This document shows, piece after piece, positions 29,509 to 37,345 of a DNA stretch of 64,000 nucleotides. The notes below the pieces were generated by a model, which was given only the letters and a program-made list of their open reading frames with translations, ran no database searches and was not told where the DNA came from. The stretch lies in the IMG/VR virus record IMGVR_UViG_3300044701_001873, positions 1-64,000 of that record. One strand, 5' to 3'. Position 1 is the first letter of the stretch; the number at the start of each line of letters is the position of its first letter. The translations under genes and the position numbers were made by a program. The stretch is from a virus.

Positions 29509-29891
29509 GCTGCGAGTGCTCCAGAAGGGATTTCAACGATTTCAGGCAGTTTGCTATCATCAAACTGATGCATATTGTAGCACACCCACTCACCGTTGCG
29601 GAAGACATAAGCATACTCTTCGCTGTTATCGGGAAGAAGATACTCACACAGGTCAGCATCAAGGCGAGGAGGGCAATCTTCACCGCGAGCACTGTAATAC
29701 TCGGGTTGATTGTTATCATTCCAAGCAACAGACATATCACCACCGTCAATCAATTCGGCAGCAGCATCTTTGCTGTTGTAGTGAGTCTTCAGGATGCGAC
29801 CCAACCAGGACTCATAACCATCCCAGTGGTGGTAGGCAGAGAGAACAGATCCATCAGCAAGTTCAAGACCGATGCGAGCGCGGGTTGCCAT
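29505..29891 (-). CDS. Conserved phage protein (MATRARIGLEL family)
   Basis: The 128-residue frame MATRARIGLELADGSVLSA has YHHWDGYESWLGRIL, HYN and ELIDGGDMSVA. The combination MATR-RIG, HWDGY and GDxS marks a family widespread in phages, with no known role. Its promoter is cassette G. Confidence 0.8.
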   Translation of the reverse strand: MATRARIGLELADGSVLSAYHHWDGYESWLGRILKTHYNSKDAAAELIDGGDMSVAWNDNNQPEYYSARGEDCPPRLDADLCEYLLPDNSEEYAYVFRNGEWVCYNMHQFDDSKLPEIVEIPSGALAA

Positions 29892-29980
29892 TGGGGCGTT
29901 TCGTTGATTACCTTGTTAGTATAGGGCATCCACCAGGGCATTCTGGGGGTCTTGTGCCAGTTCCTCAAGTGGCACAGCAT
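29892..29980 (-). promoter_or_regulatory. Promoter cassette overlapping dam (copy G)
   Basis: TGCCACTTGAGGAACTGGCA inverted repeat (29953-29978), then TATACT (29918-29923) just before the start region of 29505-29891. Unlike other copies, the element lies inside the coding end of dam and encodes its last residues. Confidence 0.65.
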
Positions 29981-30767
29981 CATAGTTTGTGATATACAAA
30001 TGCTGCACACTTGCCCCACTGTGGTTCTTTCCTTTACCAAATCTCTGAGCATAAAGGAAATCTTTTGTCATTATATTATAATCTTTGTAGTTTTCACGAT
30101 AGAACTCGTGATCCGAATGAACGATCATCCACTTAGCAGGTGTTGCTTTGAGGCAACTTAAGAGTTCTTTATGTAGACTCAAACCACCATCACCAGTTGT
30201 ATATCCAAGACGATCAAGGTAAGGTGGGTCAATGAAAATAAAATCATTTTCATTATCATCCTTAAAACACTGCTCAAATGAAGCGTGTGATATTTTACAA
30301 TTTACAAGGAAATCGTGGTGATTTTTTGATAGATTGCAGGCAAATGATTTATAGTGACCAAACGGAACATTGAATAATCCCTTGCTACTATACCTTTCCA
30401 TCCCACTAAAGCACAGTTGTCTTACAACAATATATGCGGATGCATTTTCAAATTCAGTATGGGAGTTAGGGTCATTAATGACATCCCGCGACCGATAAAA
30501 CAGTTCTTCTAACTTATCATGGTCAAATGTCTTCACTTGATCTACAAATTGCTGAAGATCTGGATACTGTGAACTTGCAACAAGTTTGTAGAGATTAATT
30601 ACTTGCCAGTTAATATCTGCCAACATTGCAGACGCAGAAAAATGGAAGGACACTGCTGCCCCTCCACAAAAAGGTTCGATAATTCTATCATATGAAGGTG
30701 GCATAATCTCCTTGATAAATTTAATCTCACGGGATTTTCCACCTTGATACTTAATTACAGGTTTCAT
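29916..30767 (-). CDS. dam: DNA adenine methylase (Dam type)
   Basis: The 283-residue protein carries YQGGKSREI (7-15), EPFCGGAAVSF (31-41), and DPPY (180-183), the D12-class motifs of alpha adenine methyltransferases. It methylates the adenine N6, GATC by family analogy. The last residues (LEELAQDPQNALVDALY) come from promoter cassette G. A phage Dam can protect DNA from host restriction or guide replication. Confidence 0.95.
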   Translation of the reverse strand: MKPVIKYQGGKSREIKFIKEIMPPSYDRIIEPFCGGAAVSFHFSASAMLADINWQVINLYKLVASSQYPDLQQFVDQVKTFDHDKLEELFYRSRDVINDPNSHTEFENASAYIVVRQLCFSGMERYSSKGLFNVPFGHYKSFACNLSKNHHDFLVNCKISHASFEQCFKDDNENDFIFIDPPYLDRLGYTTGDGGLSLHKELLSCLKATPAKWMIVHSDHEFYRENYKDYNIMTKDFLYAQRFGKGKNHSGASVQHLYITNYDAVPLEELAQDPQNALVDALY

Positions 30768-30794
30768 ATTTAATCAATAAATTTGCGCAGCACA

Positions 30795-31271
30795 TTAAAC
30801 AAAAATATAATCTTTCCATTCATTTACATTTGATTTATGCAATGAAAGAAGAATTTTATTTGCGGGTGGTTTAGGAGTTCTGAAAAGTTTCATTCCAGTT
30901 TGCTCCAATAATGTATTACCCTTTTTAGTATTACAAGAAGAGCAGGCAACCACCATATTTTCCCAAGTATCTTGACCACCACGCGATCTTGGAAGAACGT
31001 GATCAATTGTCAATTTTTTGGTTGAACCACAATATTGGCAGGTATGGTCGTCTCTTTTGTATATCATAGAACGTGATGGTTTGGTAATGCCATAACGTTT
31101 TACAGGAAGTTTAATATAATCAAGGAGACGAATTACTCGTGAAGATAGAACCTGAGCTTTCTCTTTTAGAATGAGAACAACTGCCCTTTTCCAATTAGTA
31201 AAATTAATTGGCTCGTAACTTGCATTTAATACAAGTATTGTTTGATATGGTTGTATTTCTAAGTAATTCAT
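30795..31271 (-). CDS. HNH endonuclease
   Basis: The 158-residue protein has a zinc-bound HNH: CQYC (78-81), DHVLPRSRGG (90-99, H91), N105, and CSSCN (110-114). The N-terminal 70 residues (VLNASYEPINFTNWKRAV) match the HNH_5 layout common in cyanobacteria and their phages. It may be free-standing or part of DNA packaging or restriction. No intron is visible. Confidence 0.85.
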   Translation of the reverse strand: MNYLEIQPYQTILVLNASYEPINFTNWKRAVVLILKEKAQVLSSRVIRLLDYIKLPVKRYGITKPSRSMIYKRDDHTCQYCGSTKKLTIDHVLPRSRGGQDTWENMVVACSSCNTKKGNTLLEQTGMKLFRTPKPPANKILLSLHKSNVNEWKDYIFV

Positions 31272-31293
31272 CGACCTTATTCATTTTAACTAT

Positions 31294-31764
31294 CTATTGT
31301 GCTTTTTGAACCTGAGCAGGAACTGCTTCTTCTGTTTGCATTTGTTGCTGCCATTTGGATCCTTGAGCAAAACCAACTCCACCTACAGTCAGAGCAGAAG
31401 CAAGAATAATTGCCAGTGCCTTATTGTTGTCATTATCACAGGCACCTTCAAGTGAGGTTCCACAGAGTTTCTCTGCTACCCAAGTAGCACCAGCACCTCC
31501 AGCAAGCATAGCAACCCAAGGGGTCAGAAAATACCAGAGAGCAAGAACTCCAAATAATCCAATCAACCATCCACCACCTTCGATAGAAGTTCCACCAGAA
31601 GAACCACCACCACTTACTTGATGAAGATTGCGAATGTCATTGTCCTCGACACCGTAGATGTTCATAATCTGTTCTTTAGCACCATAACTGGTATTAGAAC
31701 TTACGGTGATTTCTTGACGTCCAGAGGAGGAACCCAACCAGACGTCGGCACGATATTGAGGCAT
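31294..31764 (-). CDS. Membrane protein with SGG-rich linker
   Basis: The 156-residue protein has a folded N-terminus (MPQYRADVWLGSSSGRQEI), a Gly/Ser linker (SGGGSSGGTSIEGG), two hydrophobic segments (WLIGLFGVLALWYFLTPW; ALAIILASALTVGGVGF), and a Gln-rich tail. Cys in GTSLEGACDN may pair. Probable inner-membrane protein; no family role known. Confidence 0.7.
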   Translation of the reverse strand: MPQYRADVWLGSSSGRQEITVSSNTSYGAKEQIMNIYGVEDNDIRNLHQVSGGGSSGGTSIEGGGWLIGLFGVLALWYFLTPWVAMLAGGAGATWVAEKLCGTSLEGACDNDNNKALAIILASALTVGGVGFAQGSKWQQQMQTEEAVPAQVQKAQ

Positions 31765-31787
31765 TGATCTTTTATTGAACTGAAAGT

Positions 31788-31793
31788 ATTATA
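31788..31793 (-). promoter_or_regulatory. TATAAT -10 box
   Basis: GTATAATACTTTCAGTTC on the minus strand matches the -10 of the cassettes (TATAATACTTTCA), without the hairpin. It overlaps the stop of the 31789-32001 gene and lies 24 bases before the ATG at 31764. Confidence 0.6.
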
Positions 31794-32001
31794 CTACCCC
31801 TTTGGCGGTTTTACCAGGTCTTGTGACAGTTATAGAACCGTCTGGGCTTGGAACCGTGTCGATATATTCCCAACTCTTAACAAGAAGTTCTGTAAATCTT
31901 TCCTGCTTTTCTGGAACGACTGATGCAGGATACTGTGAAATTGCTGCTCGTAGATCATTCAGCTCTTTCCACTCTTCTTGTGTCATATTCATTTTGGACA
32001 T
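31789..32001 (-). CDS. Conserved 70-residue phage protein
   Basis: The frame MSKMNMTQEEWKELNDLRA has YPASVVPEKQERFTELLVK, a pattern I associate with cyanomyoviruses. It looks like a helical bundle. It is driven by the promoter at 32022-32060. Confidence 0.7.
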   Translation of the reverse strand: MSKMNMTQEEWKELNDLRAAISQYPASVVPEKQERFTELLVKSWEYIDTVPSPDGSITVTRPGKTAKGVV

Positions 32002-32021
32002 GTTTGTTTGAATATCCTAAC

Positions 32022-32060
32022 ATTATATAGAGGAAAAGTTGTATTTCTTAATATTGTTTT
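32022..32060 (-). promoter_or_regulatory. Promoter, second class
   Basis: TATAAT at 32022-32027 within CTATATAATGTTAGGATAT, preceded by TTAAGAAATACAAC. It matches the promoter at 22750-22788 over more than 20 bases in two blocks. Confidence 0.7.
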
Positions 32061-32086
32061 AAGAGTTGAGTAATGAAACTTAATGA

Positions 32087-32317
32087 TCAATCAGGATCAA
32101 TGAAAAAATCATTCCAAACACCTTTATCACCAGGTTTTCTTGTTTCAAGTTTATCAAGAAGTGCGTCCGTTGAAATTAAAGTATCAATACGTTGAATTAG
32201 ATTTGCAATCACAGAAGTCACCATAGGACGTTCAGATCGAGCAGCAAAAGAAAGAGCATTTCTTAGACTTGCTTCAGCTTCTTTGAGTGATTCTTCTACT
32301 GGTTTTGCGAGTGTCAT
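32087..32317 (-). CDS. Hypothetical 76-residue protein
   Basis: The frame MTLAKPVEESLKEAEASLR is helical, with SVIANLIQRIDTLIST and a final KGVWNDFFIDPD. Small helical proteins like this are common in cyanophages. Function unknown. Confidence 0.7.
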   Translation of the reverse strand: MTLAKPVEESLKEAEASLRNALSFAARSERPMVTSVIANLIQRIDTLISTDALLDKLETRKPGDKGVWNDFFIDPD

Positions 32318-32323
32318 TTGAAT

Positions 32324-32563
32324 TTACTCCCGAATATTATATTCTTTTAATAATTCTTCTGCAATTTTAGCATACTCCCGCCTTTTAATCAAGTTAGTAA
32401 TTGGATTACGGGGGTGATACTTAATCATCCAAATTCTTTTAGAAACTTCGTTCTTGAATACTTTTGCCAACAGATTTATAAAATCTGCTACGTTTTGGTC
32501 AACAATGACCATATAAAAAATAATTCCAAATATAAGCAGCAAAGATATTTGAAAATTATCCAT
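32324..32563 (-). CDS. 79-residue membrane-anchored protein
   Basis: The start MDNFQISLLLIFGIIFYMV is set by a TAATG overlap with the upstream stop. One N-terminal helix is followed by a basic soluble part (RIWMIKYHPRNPITNLIKR). No family recognised. Confidence 0.7.
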   Translation of the reverse strand: MDNFQISLLLIFGIIFYMVIVDQNVADFINLLAKVFKNEVSKRIWMIKYHPRNPITNLIKRREYAKIAEELLKEYNIRE

Positions 32564-33021
32564 TAATCCCACCAGTATTGTAAGTTGTAGACACAAGAAT
32601 ATAAGGAACTATAAGGAGCAAAGTGTCCGTAAGTAATTCCCCGTTTTAGGTCTTCTATATATGCGATAGTCCCTCTGGTGGCAGGATTATCTTGAATGTA
32701 GTCTCTTAGTTGAAAGACATCAAACTTCTCATTATAAACAAGATGTGGGGATTGATATTCCCAAGCCTTGAAAAAGATTTTATTTCTTTCTGCATCAGAG
32801 TGTTCTTCAATGCTTTTTAAAAGATACTCATCTGCTTTATCTTTATCTTTAGCAACTAAGACTCTTTTCCATTCCGCAGACAAATCAAGACACATCCCCT
32901 TAAAGTAGTGGTCGTGTGCGGTGAATACTAAATTATAAACAATGTAATCCCATTTACCATACTTATTATCATCAGAAGTTGTTTTAAACCGATACGAATG
33001 ATGTAAAATTGTAAATTCCAT
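32563..33021 (-). CDS. Hypothetical 152-residue protein
   Basis: The frame MEFTILHHSYRFKTTSDDN is aromatic and alpha/beta, ending YNLQYWWD. No motifs seen. It is coupled to the membrane gene downstream. Confidence 0.7.
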   Translation of the reverse strand: MEFTILHHSYRFKTTSDDNKYGKWDYIVYNLVFTAHDHYFKGMCLDLSAEWKRVLVAKDKDKADEYLLKSIEEHSDAERNKIFFKAWEYQSPHLVYNEKFDVFQLRDYIQDNPATRGTIAYIEDLKRGITYGHFAPYSSLYSCVYNLQYWWD

Positions 33022-33023
33022 TA

Positions 33024-33224
33024 CTAACTTAACCCTTTAAGACCATCTAAAACTTCTTGAAACTTTTCTGCACGAGTTCTATACTCCAGTGCATTAACTT
33101 CAAGAACATCAACAATGTCATCAAGCACAACCTCTACAGAAGCATCGTCATCGAAATACTTCTGAATTGCTTCTGCCAAGTATCTCTTTCTGCTCCACTC
33201 TGTGGAATAAGGTTTGTAGTCCAT
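33024..33224 (-). CDS. Conserved 66-residue phage protein
   Basis: The start is MDYKPYSTEWSRKRYLAEA (ATG 33224); the codon before is TTG-ATT and unlikely. The YSTEWSRKRYL opening with an acidic helical body recurs in small cyanophage proteins, as far as I can recall. Function unknown. Confidence 0.7.
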   Translation of the reverse strand: MDYKPYSTEWSRKRYLAEAIQKYFDDDASVEVVLDDIVDVLEVNALEYRTRAEKFQEVLDGLKGLS

Positions 33225-33257
33225 AATCAAAAGATATATGCAATGATTATAGGATAT

Positions 33258-33404
33258 TTATTGTCCCTCGTCAAGTGATGCTAGGTAATCAATCCACCAC
33301 TGTGGGTCCTTTTGCATTTTCCAGTTCGGAACTTCTTTACCGTGTTCAAAATACCATTTCCAGATTGCTTCGTCAATCTTATCAGCAATTTCAATCTTCT
33401 TCAT
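33258..33404 (-). CDS. Hypothetical 48-residue protein
   Basis: The start is MKKIEIADKIDEAIWKWYF, overlapping the upstream stop by about 14 bases. Longer frames would overlap more. W-rich end (DPQWWIDYL). No family recognised. Confidence 0.65.
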   Translation of the reverse strand: MKKIEIADKIDEAIWKWYFEHGKEVPNWKMQKDPQWWIDYLASLDEGQ

Positions 33405-33582
33405 TCTCTTCGTCAACATCTCCATATGGGTTTTCCAAGTAGGGTCCGTGTGGTCGTTTTGCATCGTCCTTTACATACTTGATTTCTGATACACTACTAG
33501 ACAACCATAACGAAACTTTCATAATCACATAGATGATTGCAAGAGGAAGAAAACAGAGTGAAAGAATAACTGCTTGTTTCAT
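33391..33582 (-). CDS. 63-residue membrane protein
   Basis: The frame MKQAVILSLCFLPLAIIYV has one N-terminal helix, then a polar tail ending DVDEENEED. It could be an inner-membrane protein or have a signal anchor. Four-base overlap upstream. Confidence 0.7.
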   Translation of the reverse strand: MKQAVILSLCFLPLAIIYVIMKVSLWLSSSVSEIKYVKDDAKRPHGPYLENPYGDVDEENEED

Positions 33583-34052
33583 TCTCCTAGAGTATGAATG
33601 ACTGGTTTTTCGTGTGCAAGTATATGATAAAGATCTTTATTTTTAGCGGCAGAAACTGGAACAAATTCTGTTTCTGGATTAAATTCATCATCACGAATTG
33701 CCTGATTAATCACAATGGATCCATCAGGTCCAGAATATGAACGATGGAAGGTCATCTTAGGAATTACAAGAGCACCAGATGTGCGATTAAGATGCACAAT
33801 GTGATAAGGATATCTCCATTCCAGATTTACCAATTCAAATGTGCGAAGACCAGATAGAACACGATTGTGATCTACCTGGTGATGGTGAATATAAAATTGT
33901 TTTGCCCCTACAATATCGTCGGGAGGAGAAATAGCAGGACCAGTATGAACTACAAGATCTTGTGCATTAGAGTCTTCTACAGAAATATCGTAGAAAACAA
34001 CAGCATCCGTTTCGCGGAATACTCTATGCTTTTTAAATTGAACTTCGCTCAT
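33579..34052 (-). CDS. Conserved beta-rich phage protein
   Basis: The 157-residue protein has FYIHHHQVDHNRVLSGLRT, then FELVNLEWRYPYHIVHLNR and FHRSYSGPDGSIVINQAIR. Several His (HHHQVDHN) on a beta-rich scaffold hint at a cupin-like metal site. I associate it with cyanomyoviruses. Function unknown; it is next to glutaredoxin. Confidence 0.7.
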   Translation of the reverse strand: MSEVQFKKHRVFRETDAVVFYDISVEDSNAQDLVVHTGPAISPPDDIVGAKQFYIHHHQVDHNRVLSGLRTFELVNLEWRYPYHIVHLNRTSGALVIPKMTFHRSYSGPDGSIVINQAIRDDEFNPETEFVPVSAAKNKDLYHILAHEKPVIHTLGE

Positions 34053-34285
34053 ATTACTCCTACTACTTTGAGATATTGAAGAGTTTCTTTAAGACTTCCT
34101 ATGTGCTTATAATCAATTGCAACCTGAGGAAACTGAGCATTACTACCAAACTCGGCACGAAACTGTTTCTCATTATAATCACTTCCAAGTTTATACTCTA
34201 AATGAGAAACTCCTAAGCTTTCTAAAAGAGATCTTGCCCTATCACATTCCTGGCAGTTTTCTTTAGAATACAATACAGCTTTCAT
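34049..34285 (-). CDS. Glutaredoxin
   Basis: The 78-residue protein has CQEC (C11, C14), the cis-proline loop FPQVAID (52-58, P53), and IGSLKETLQYL, the layout of a small glutaredoxin. It reduces disulfides, possibly feeding ribonucleotide reductase during infection. The start is set by the ATG overlapping the upstream stop; the second Cys makes a dithiol mechanism possible. Confidence 0.9.
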   Translation of the reverse strand: MKAVLYSKENCQECDRARSLLESLGVSHLEYKLGSDYNEKQFRAEFGSNAQFPQVAIDYKHIGSLKETLQYLKVVGVI

Positions 34286-34605
34286 CAATCTCTTTGCCTC
34301 CAATCCTCAGGTTTATCTTCAGTCCACCAATCAATCATATCATCAACACTATCAAATCCTCTTTTACCAAATCTCTCATTACCAAACCCACCAATATCTA
34401 ATTGATTGAGAAAGTCATCCATACCCCCCTCAACCATATTAGGATTTTCTGCTTTTCTTCTTGCTTGACGAAGAATAGTAGCAGCAGAACGATTTGCTTT
34501 CGCAAGTTTTTCTGCCCAGATCATATCTTCCAATCCAACAGGTTCGCGTCTTGCGATACGATCACAAATTTCTTCAAGTCTCAACCGATATTGTGTTGAT
34601 AGCAT
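34285..34605 (-). CDS. Conserved 106-residue phage protein
   Basis: The frame MLSTQYRLRLEEICDRIAR is basic and helical in its first half. The second half (GMDDFLNQLDIGGFGNERF, DSVDDMIDWWTEDKPEDWR) is acidic. It resembles small cyanophage proteins. It sits one base before the glutaredoxin start. Confidence 0.7.
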   Translation of the reverse strand: MLSTQYRLRLEEICDRIARREPVGLEDMIWAEKLAKANRSAATILRQARRKAENPNMVEGGMDDFLNQLDIGGFGNERFGKRGFDSVDDMIDWWTEDKPEDWRQRD

Positions 34606-34634
34606 CTTCGGTTTTCCATATAATTTTACAATAT

Positions 34635-34808
34635 TTATTTTCTTATTGTCTTTAAGTATTCTAACACATTATCACGAACTTGCATGAGTTCGTTGTAACA
34701 TTTTTGATTATGAGCACATTGACGAAGTTCAGGATCTGGTTTCAATACACTTTCCTCAAATAGAGTAAGTCCACGGTTCCATTTATCTTCTTGTGTTTCT
34801 TGCGTCAT
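34635..34808 (-). CDS. Hypothetical 57-residue protein
   Basis: The frame MTQETQEDKWNRGLTLFEE is helical with CAHNQKC (possible zinc or disulfide) and ends LKTIRK. It overlaps the upstream gene by 26 bases. No family recognised. Confidence 0.65.
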   Translation of the reverse strand: MTQETQEDKWNRGLTLFEESVLKPDPELRQCAHNQKCYNELMQVRDNVLEYLKTIRK

Positions 34809-34968
34809 CTTCTACTATTTTAATGGGACAATAAGGAATAGTCTTACGAACCTCCTGAATAATTTCAGTTTTTTGAGATTCAGTTAATCCTACTACATTA
34901 GTAAGGCGTTGAATAATATTCATTGCCTGAGAACAAGTAATAATAGTTGTTGATAGTAATACAACCAT
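34783..34968 (-). CDS. 61-residue protein with hydrophobic N-terminus
   Basis: The frame MVVLLSTTIITCSQAMNII may carry a signal or lipid-attachment site (TCS), then IQRLTNVVGLTESQKTEII and a basic end. A Met at 16 could be an alternative start. No family recognised. Confidence 0.65.
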   Translation of the reverse strand: MVVLLSTTIITCSQAMNIIQRLTNVVGLTESQKTEIIQEVRKTIPYCPIKIVEDDARNTRR

Positions 34969-35007
34969 AACTTCTTCCTCAATTCACTACTATTTAATAA
35001 ACTTTTA

Positions 35008-35184
35008 TTAAGAGATTAAATCGTGTCGAATGCAAACTAACTTTCCAATCAATGCCCCATAATACAAGAGAGTTTCCCTATCCCCCTGATGCTTTATAGA
35101 TTCTTCCTTACAGAGACGAATTAATTCAGTGATATCAGTGAGATCTAGATCAGTTTCGTGTATATTATGCTCCGTGACTTTCAT
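35008..35184 (-). CDS. Hypothetical 58-residue protein
   Basis: The start is MKVTEHNIHETDLDLTDIT, overlapping the upstream stop by four bases. It is helical with an acidic middle and two Cys. No family recognised. Confidence 0.65.
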   Translation of the reverse strand: MKVTEHNIHETDLDLTDITELIRLCKEESIKHQGDRETLLYYGALIGKLVCIRHDLIS

Positions 35185-35492
35185 CCCACGACCCTCCAAC
35201 ACACAGTGGCATTACCTTTACTTGTGGAGGCAATATGTGCAAAGGCAGCATAACTTAGGTCAAGATCCGCGTGAGAATAAGGTCCTCGATCATTTACTCT
35301 CACAATAACTTGTTTGAGATTATCTTGATTTGTTACCTTGATGCGTGTCCCCATAGGTAGATAAGGATGAGCTGCAGTCCAACGATAAGCATCAAACCGT
35401 TCGCCGTTAGCGGTGATTTGCCCATGAAAACCATCTCCTACACCATAATATGTAGCTACGCCACATGCAAGACCAGCAATCAATCCAATCAT
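35181..35492 (-). CDS. RlpA-like double-psi beta-barrel protein
   Basis: The 103-residue protein has a hydrophobic N-terminus (MIGLIAGLACGVATYYG), then GFHGQITANGERFDAY, TAAHPYLPMGTRIKVTN and VRVNDRGPY. These are RlpA barrel motifs. RlpA cleaves naked glycan strands in the septum, so a phage copy could help lysis or cell-wall entry. The hydrophobic start may act as an export signal. Confidence 0.9.
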   Translation of the reverse strand: MIGLIAGLACGVATYYGVGDGFHGQITANGERFDAYRWTAAHPYLPMGTRIKVTNQDNLKQVIVRVNDRGPYSHADLDLSYAAFAHIASTSKGNATVCWRVVG

Positions 35493-35707
35493 TTTTCAAC
35501 CTTCCAGTGTTCGTTCCCTTCCTTCTGCAACCAAAAGCAGTATTTACGATTTAGTGAAACAAGAAACAATTTACCATCCTTTTCCTGCTCAACTTCGCAA
35601 GCATGAAAGCAATCCATATTGTTAATAAACCGATTTTTTGCTTTTGAACTCATAGGAGTTACATTCACAAATTTCTTTTTCACTTGTTTAATCAGAGTTG
35701 AAGTCAT
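35489..35707 (-). CDS. Hypothetical 72-residue protein
   Basis: The frame MTSTLIKQVKKKFVNVTPM is basic at first and then alternates strands (LFLVSLNRKYCFWLQKEG). Four-base overlap with the RlpA-like gene. No family recognised. Confidence 0.7.
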   Translation of the reverse strand: MTSTLIKQVKKKFVNVTPMSSKAKNRFINNMDCFHACEVEQEKDGKLFLVSLNRKYCFWLQKEGNEHWKVEK

Positions 35708-35725
35708 TGTAGTTGAAAAAAATCT

Positions 35726-35896
35726 CTATTGGACAAATACTGTGCCAGTTTGTGGATTGGTGCGATGTTCTTTGATGAACTTATGTGCTTGCCTTGCTGT
35801 GCTCACATCGGTCAATTGATAACCACCATAAATGATGACTAACCTTTTGCCCCAAGGAACAGCAGCATACCCATCTTCTGTTTCAAATCCTTCCAT
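35726..35896 (-). CDS. Hypothetical 56-residue protein
   Basis: The frame MEGFETEDGYAAVPWGKRL has YGGYQLTDVSTARQAHKFI, a strand-helix pattern. It is the first gene behind the sigma-70 promoter at 35933-35961. No family recognised. Confidence 0.7.
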   Translation of the reverse strand: MEGFETEDGYAAVPWGKRLVIIYGGYQLTDVSTARQAHKFIKEHRTNPQTGTVFVQ

Positions 35897-35932
35897 AAAT
35901 CAAAAAATCGGTCGTGGGAACGTGGCGAAGGT

Positions 35933-35961
35933 ATGATAGCACCCTTACCGCAGAATTGCAA
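35933..35961 (-). promoter_or_regulatory. Sigma-70 promoter
   Basis: TTGCAA (35956-35961) and TATCAT (35933-35938) are spaced by 17 bases on the minus strand, 37 bases before the ATG at 35896. A CACCCC/GGGGTG stem lies just upstream, after the helicase stop, and may act as terminator. Confidence 0.8.
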
Positions 35962-36034
35962 GAAAATCGGGTTTTCACCCCAGTGACCGCAAGGGGTTTG
36001 GGGTGAGGGAACCGCTTCAGGCAGGGGGGGTGGA

Positions 36035-37264
36035 TCACTTGCGAACCACCGACACTGCCACATCACCCTGCTGGAAGATGATGTCAACAACGTTCTGAAC
36101 CTTCTTGGCAGTAGAGGTCGTATTCTTGTCGAACACGGGGCAGATCACCAAACCGTAAGATTTGGTGTAAGATGCCAGATCACCTGCCTGAATAGCGCCA
36201 GAGCGAATACCAGCAGCATCCTGTGGGTGAAGACGAAGAGTGCGCCCAACGGTTTGACCGATGCCCACAATATCCATAGAGCGGAGGAACACAACTGCCT
36301 CAAGAGCAGAGATGTTGATACCCTCGGCAAGGATGCTGTGGTGAAGAACCACAAACTTCTTGTCAGCATCCTTACCCCACTCGTTGAGAGTGTCGAAGAA
36401 CACCTCGCGGTTGACTTTCTGCCCATCGATGTAGGCACCGTGCTTGGCAGTGATGTGCATCACAGAGTAACCTTGTTCGGCAATCTGCTCAACAAAATCA
36501 GACTCAGAAAGCAGATTGATGATATGCTTGGTTGCCTTGGCACACACCAGGATCTTGTTGACAGGATTGTCCTGAATGATCTGCAGCAGATACTCACAAT
36601 CGCGCATAGCAACATCCTCACCAGGCACAGAGAGGCGCATTTCCGTTGCAATCACCTTAGGGGGAATGATGTAACCACCCTGAACAAGTTCGGGAGCAGG
36701 AACCTTGGCGATGATTTGTCCATAGACAGCAACATCGTTCATACCAGGTTTGCCAACTGCCAGAGAATGCTTAGGAGTTGCAGTGAAGAAGTAGCAACGC
36801 TTTGCTTCCTGACTGAAGTGCTCAGTCGCAGGGAAGAAGTGGCGCTGAACGCTATTGTGTGCCTCGTCAAAGTAGATCGTATCCACCTCAACCTCGGCAT
36901 CAACAAGACGCTCAAGGGAGTTATAGGTGGTGAAGATCAGTTTGTGGCGAGAGTTGTTAGTTGCATACCAGTTGTAGATTTTCTCAGGATTGGTGCTGCT
37001 CTCGTGGTGAGTCTCACCGCTATGAACGTGAAACACAGAAGCATTGGTGATGAACTCAAGAAACTCGCAGGAGAGTTGCTCAGCAAGCAGAATGCGGGGA
37101 GCAACCACCACAACAGTCTTAGGAGTTTCGGATTGAAACACGCGCATAGCATCAAAGATGGCAACGTTAGTCTTGCCACCGCCAGTGGGGAACACACAGA
37201 TACCCTTAGAATGCTGAGCGAGAGCATCGAGAGCAGTCTGTTGGTGGGGGCGGAGTTGGATCAT
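36035..37264 (-). CDS. SF2 DNA helicase
   Basis: The start MIQLRPHQQTALDALAQHS (ATG 37264) follows a promoter; a TTG further upstream would lie inside it. The 409-residue protein has PTGGGKT (26-32), DEAH (133-136), TATP (161-164) and GRTLRLHP (340-347), so both RecA-like domains are complete. It resembles UvsW and type III restriction-type helicases. It may remodel replication or recombination intermediates. Its G+C is visibly higher than its neighbours', a possible sign of transfer. Confidence 0.9.
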   Translation of the reverse strand: MIQLRPHQQTALDALAQHSKGICVFPTGGGKTNVAIFDAMRVFQSETPKTVVVVAPRILLAEQLSCEFLEFITNASVFHVHSGETHHESSTNPEKIYNWYATNNSRHKLIFTTYNSLERLVDAEVEVDTIYFDEAHNSVQRHFFPATEHFSQEAKRCYFFTATPKHSLAVGKPGMNDVAVYGQIIAKVPAPELVQGGYIIPPKVIATEMRLSVPGEDVAMRDCEYLLQIIQDNPVNKILVCAKATKHIINLLSESDFVEQIAEQGYSVMHITAKHGAYIDGQKVNREVFFDTLNEWGKDADKKFVVLHHSILAEGINISALEAVVFLRSMDIVGIGQTVGRTLRLHPQDAAGIRSGAIQAGDLASYTKSYGLVICPVFDKNTTSTAKKVQNVVDIIFQQGDVAVSVVRK

Positions 37265-37288
37265 CGTGTTTTGCGTTTCAATACAGGT

Positions 37289-37343
37289 ATTGTAGCAGCA
37301 CAAAAAGGGGTCCCGAAGGACCCCTGTGCCAGTTTGGGAAGTG
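37289..37343 (-). promoter_or_regulatory. Terminator-promoter cassette (copy H)
   Basis: CCACTTCCCAAACTGGCACA repeat, then a perfect GGGGTCC TTCG GGACCCC hairpin (37307-37324) with five Ts, then TACAAT (37289-37294). The TTCG loop makes this the strongest terminator in the window. Confidence 0.85.
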
Positions 37344-37345
37344 GA

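Noticed and set aside
35839-36090. 83-codon minus-strand frame
   Set aside because: It runs through the promoter at 35933-35961 and the end of the helicase gene, with proline-rich atypical composition.
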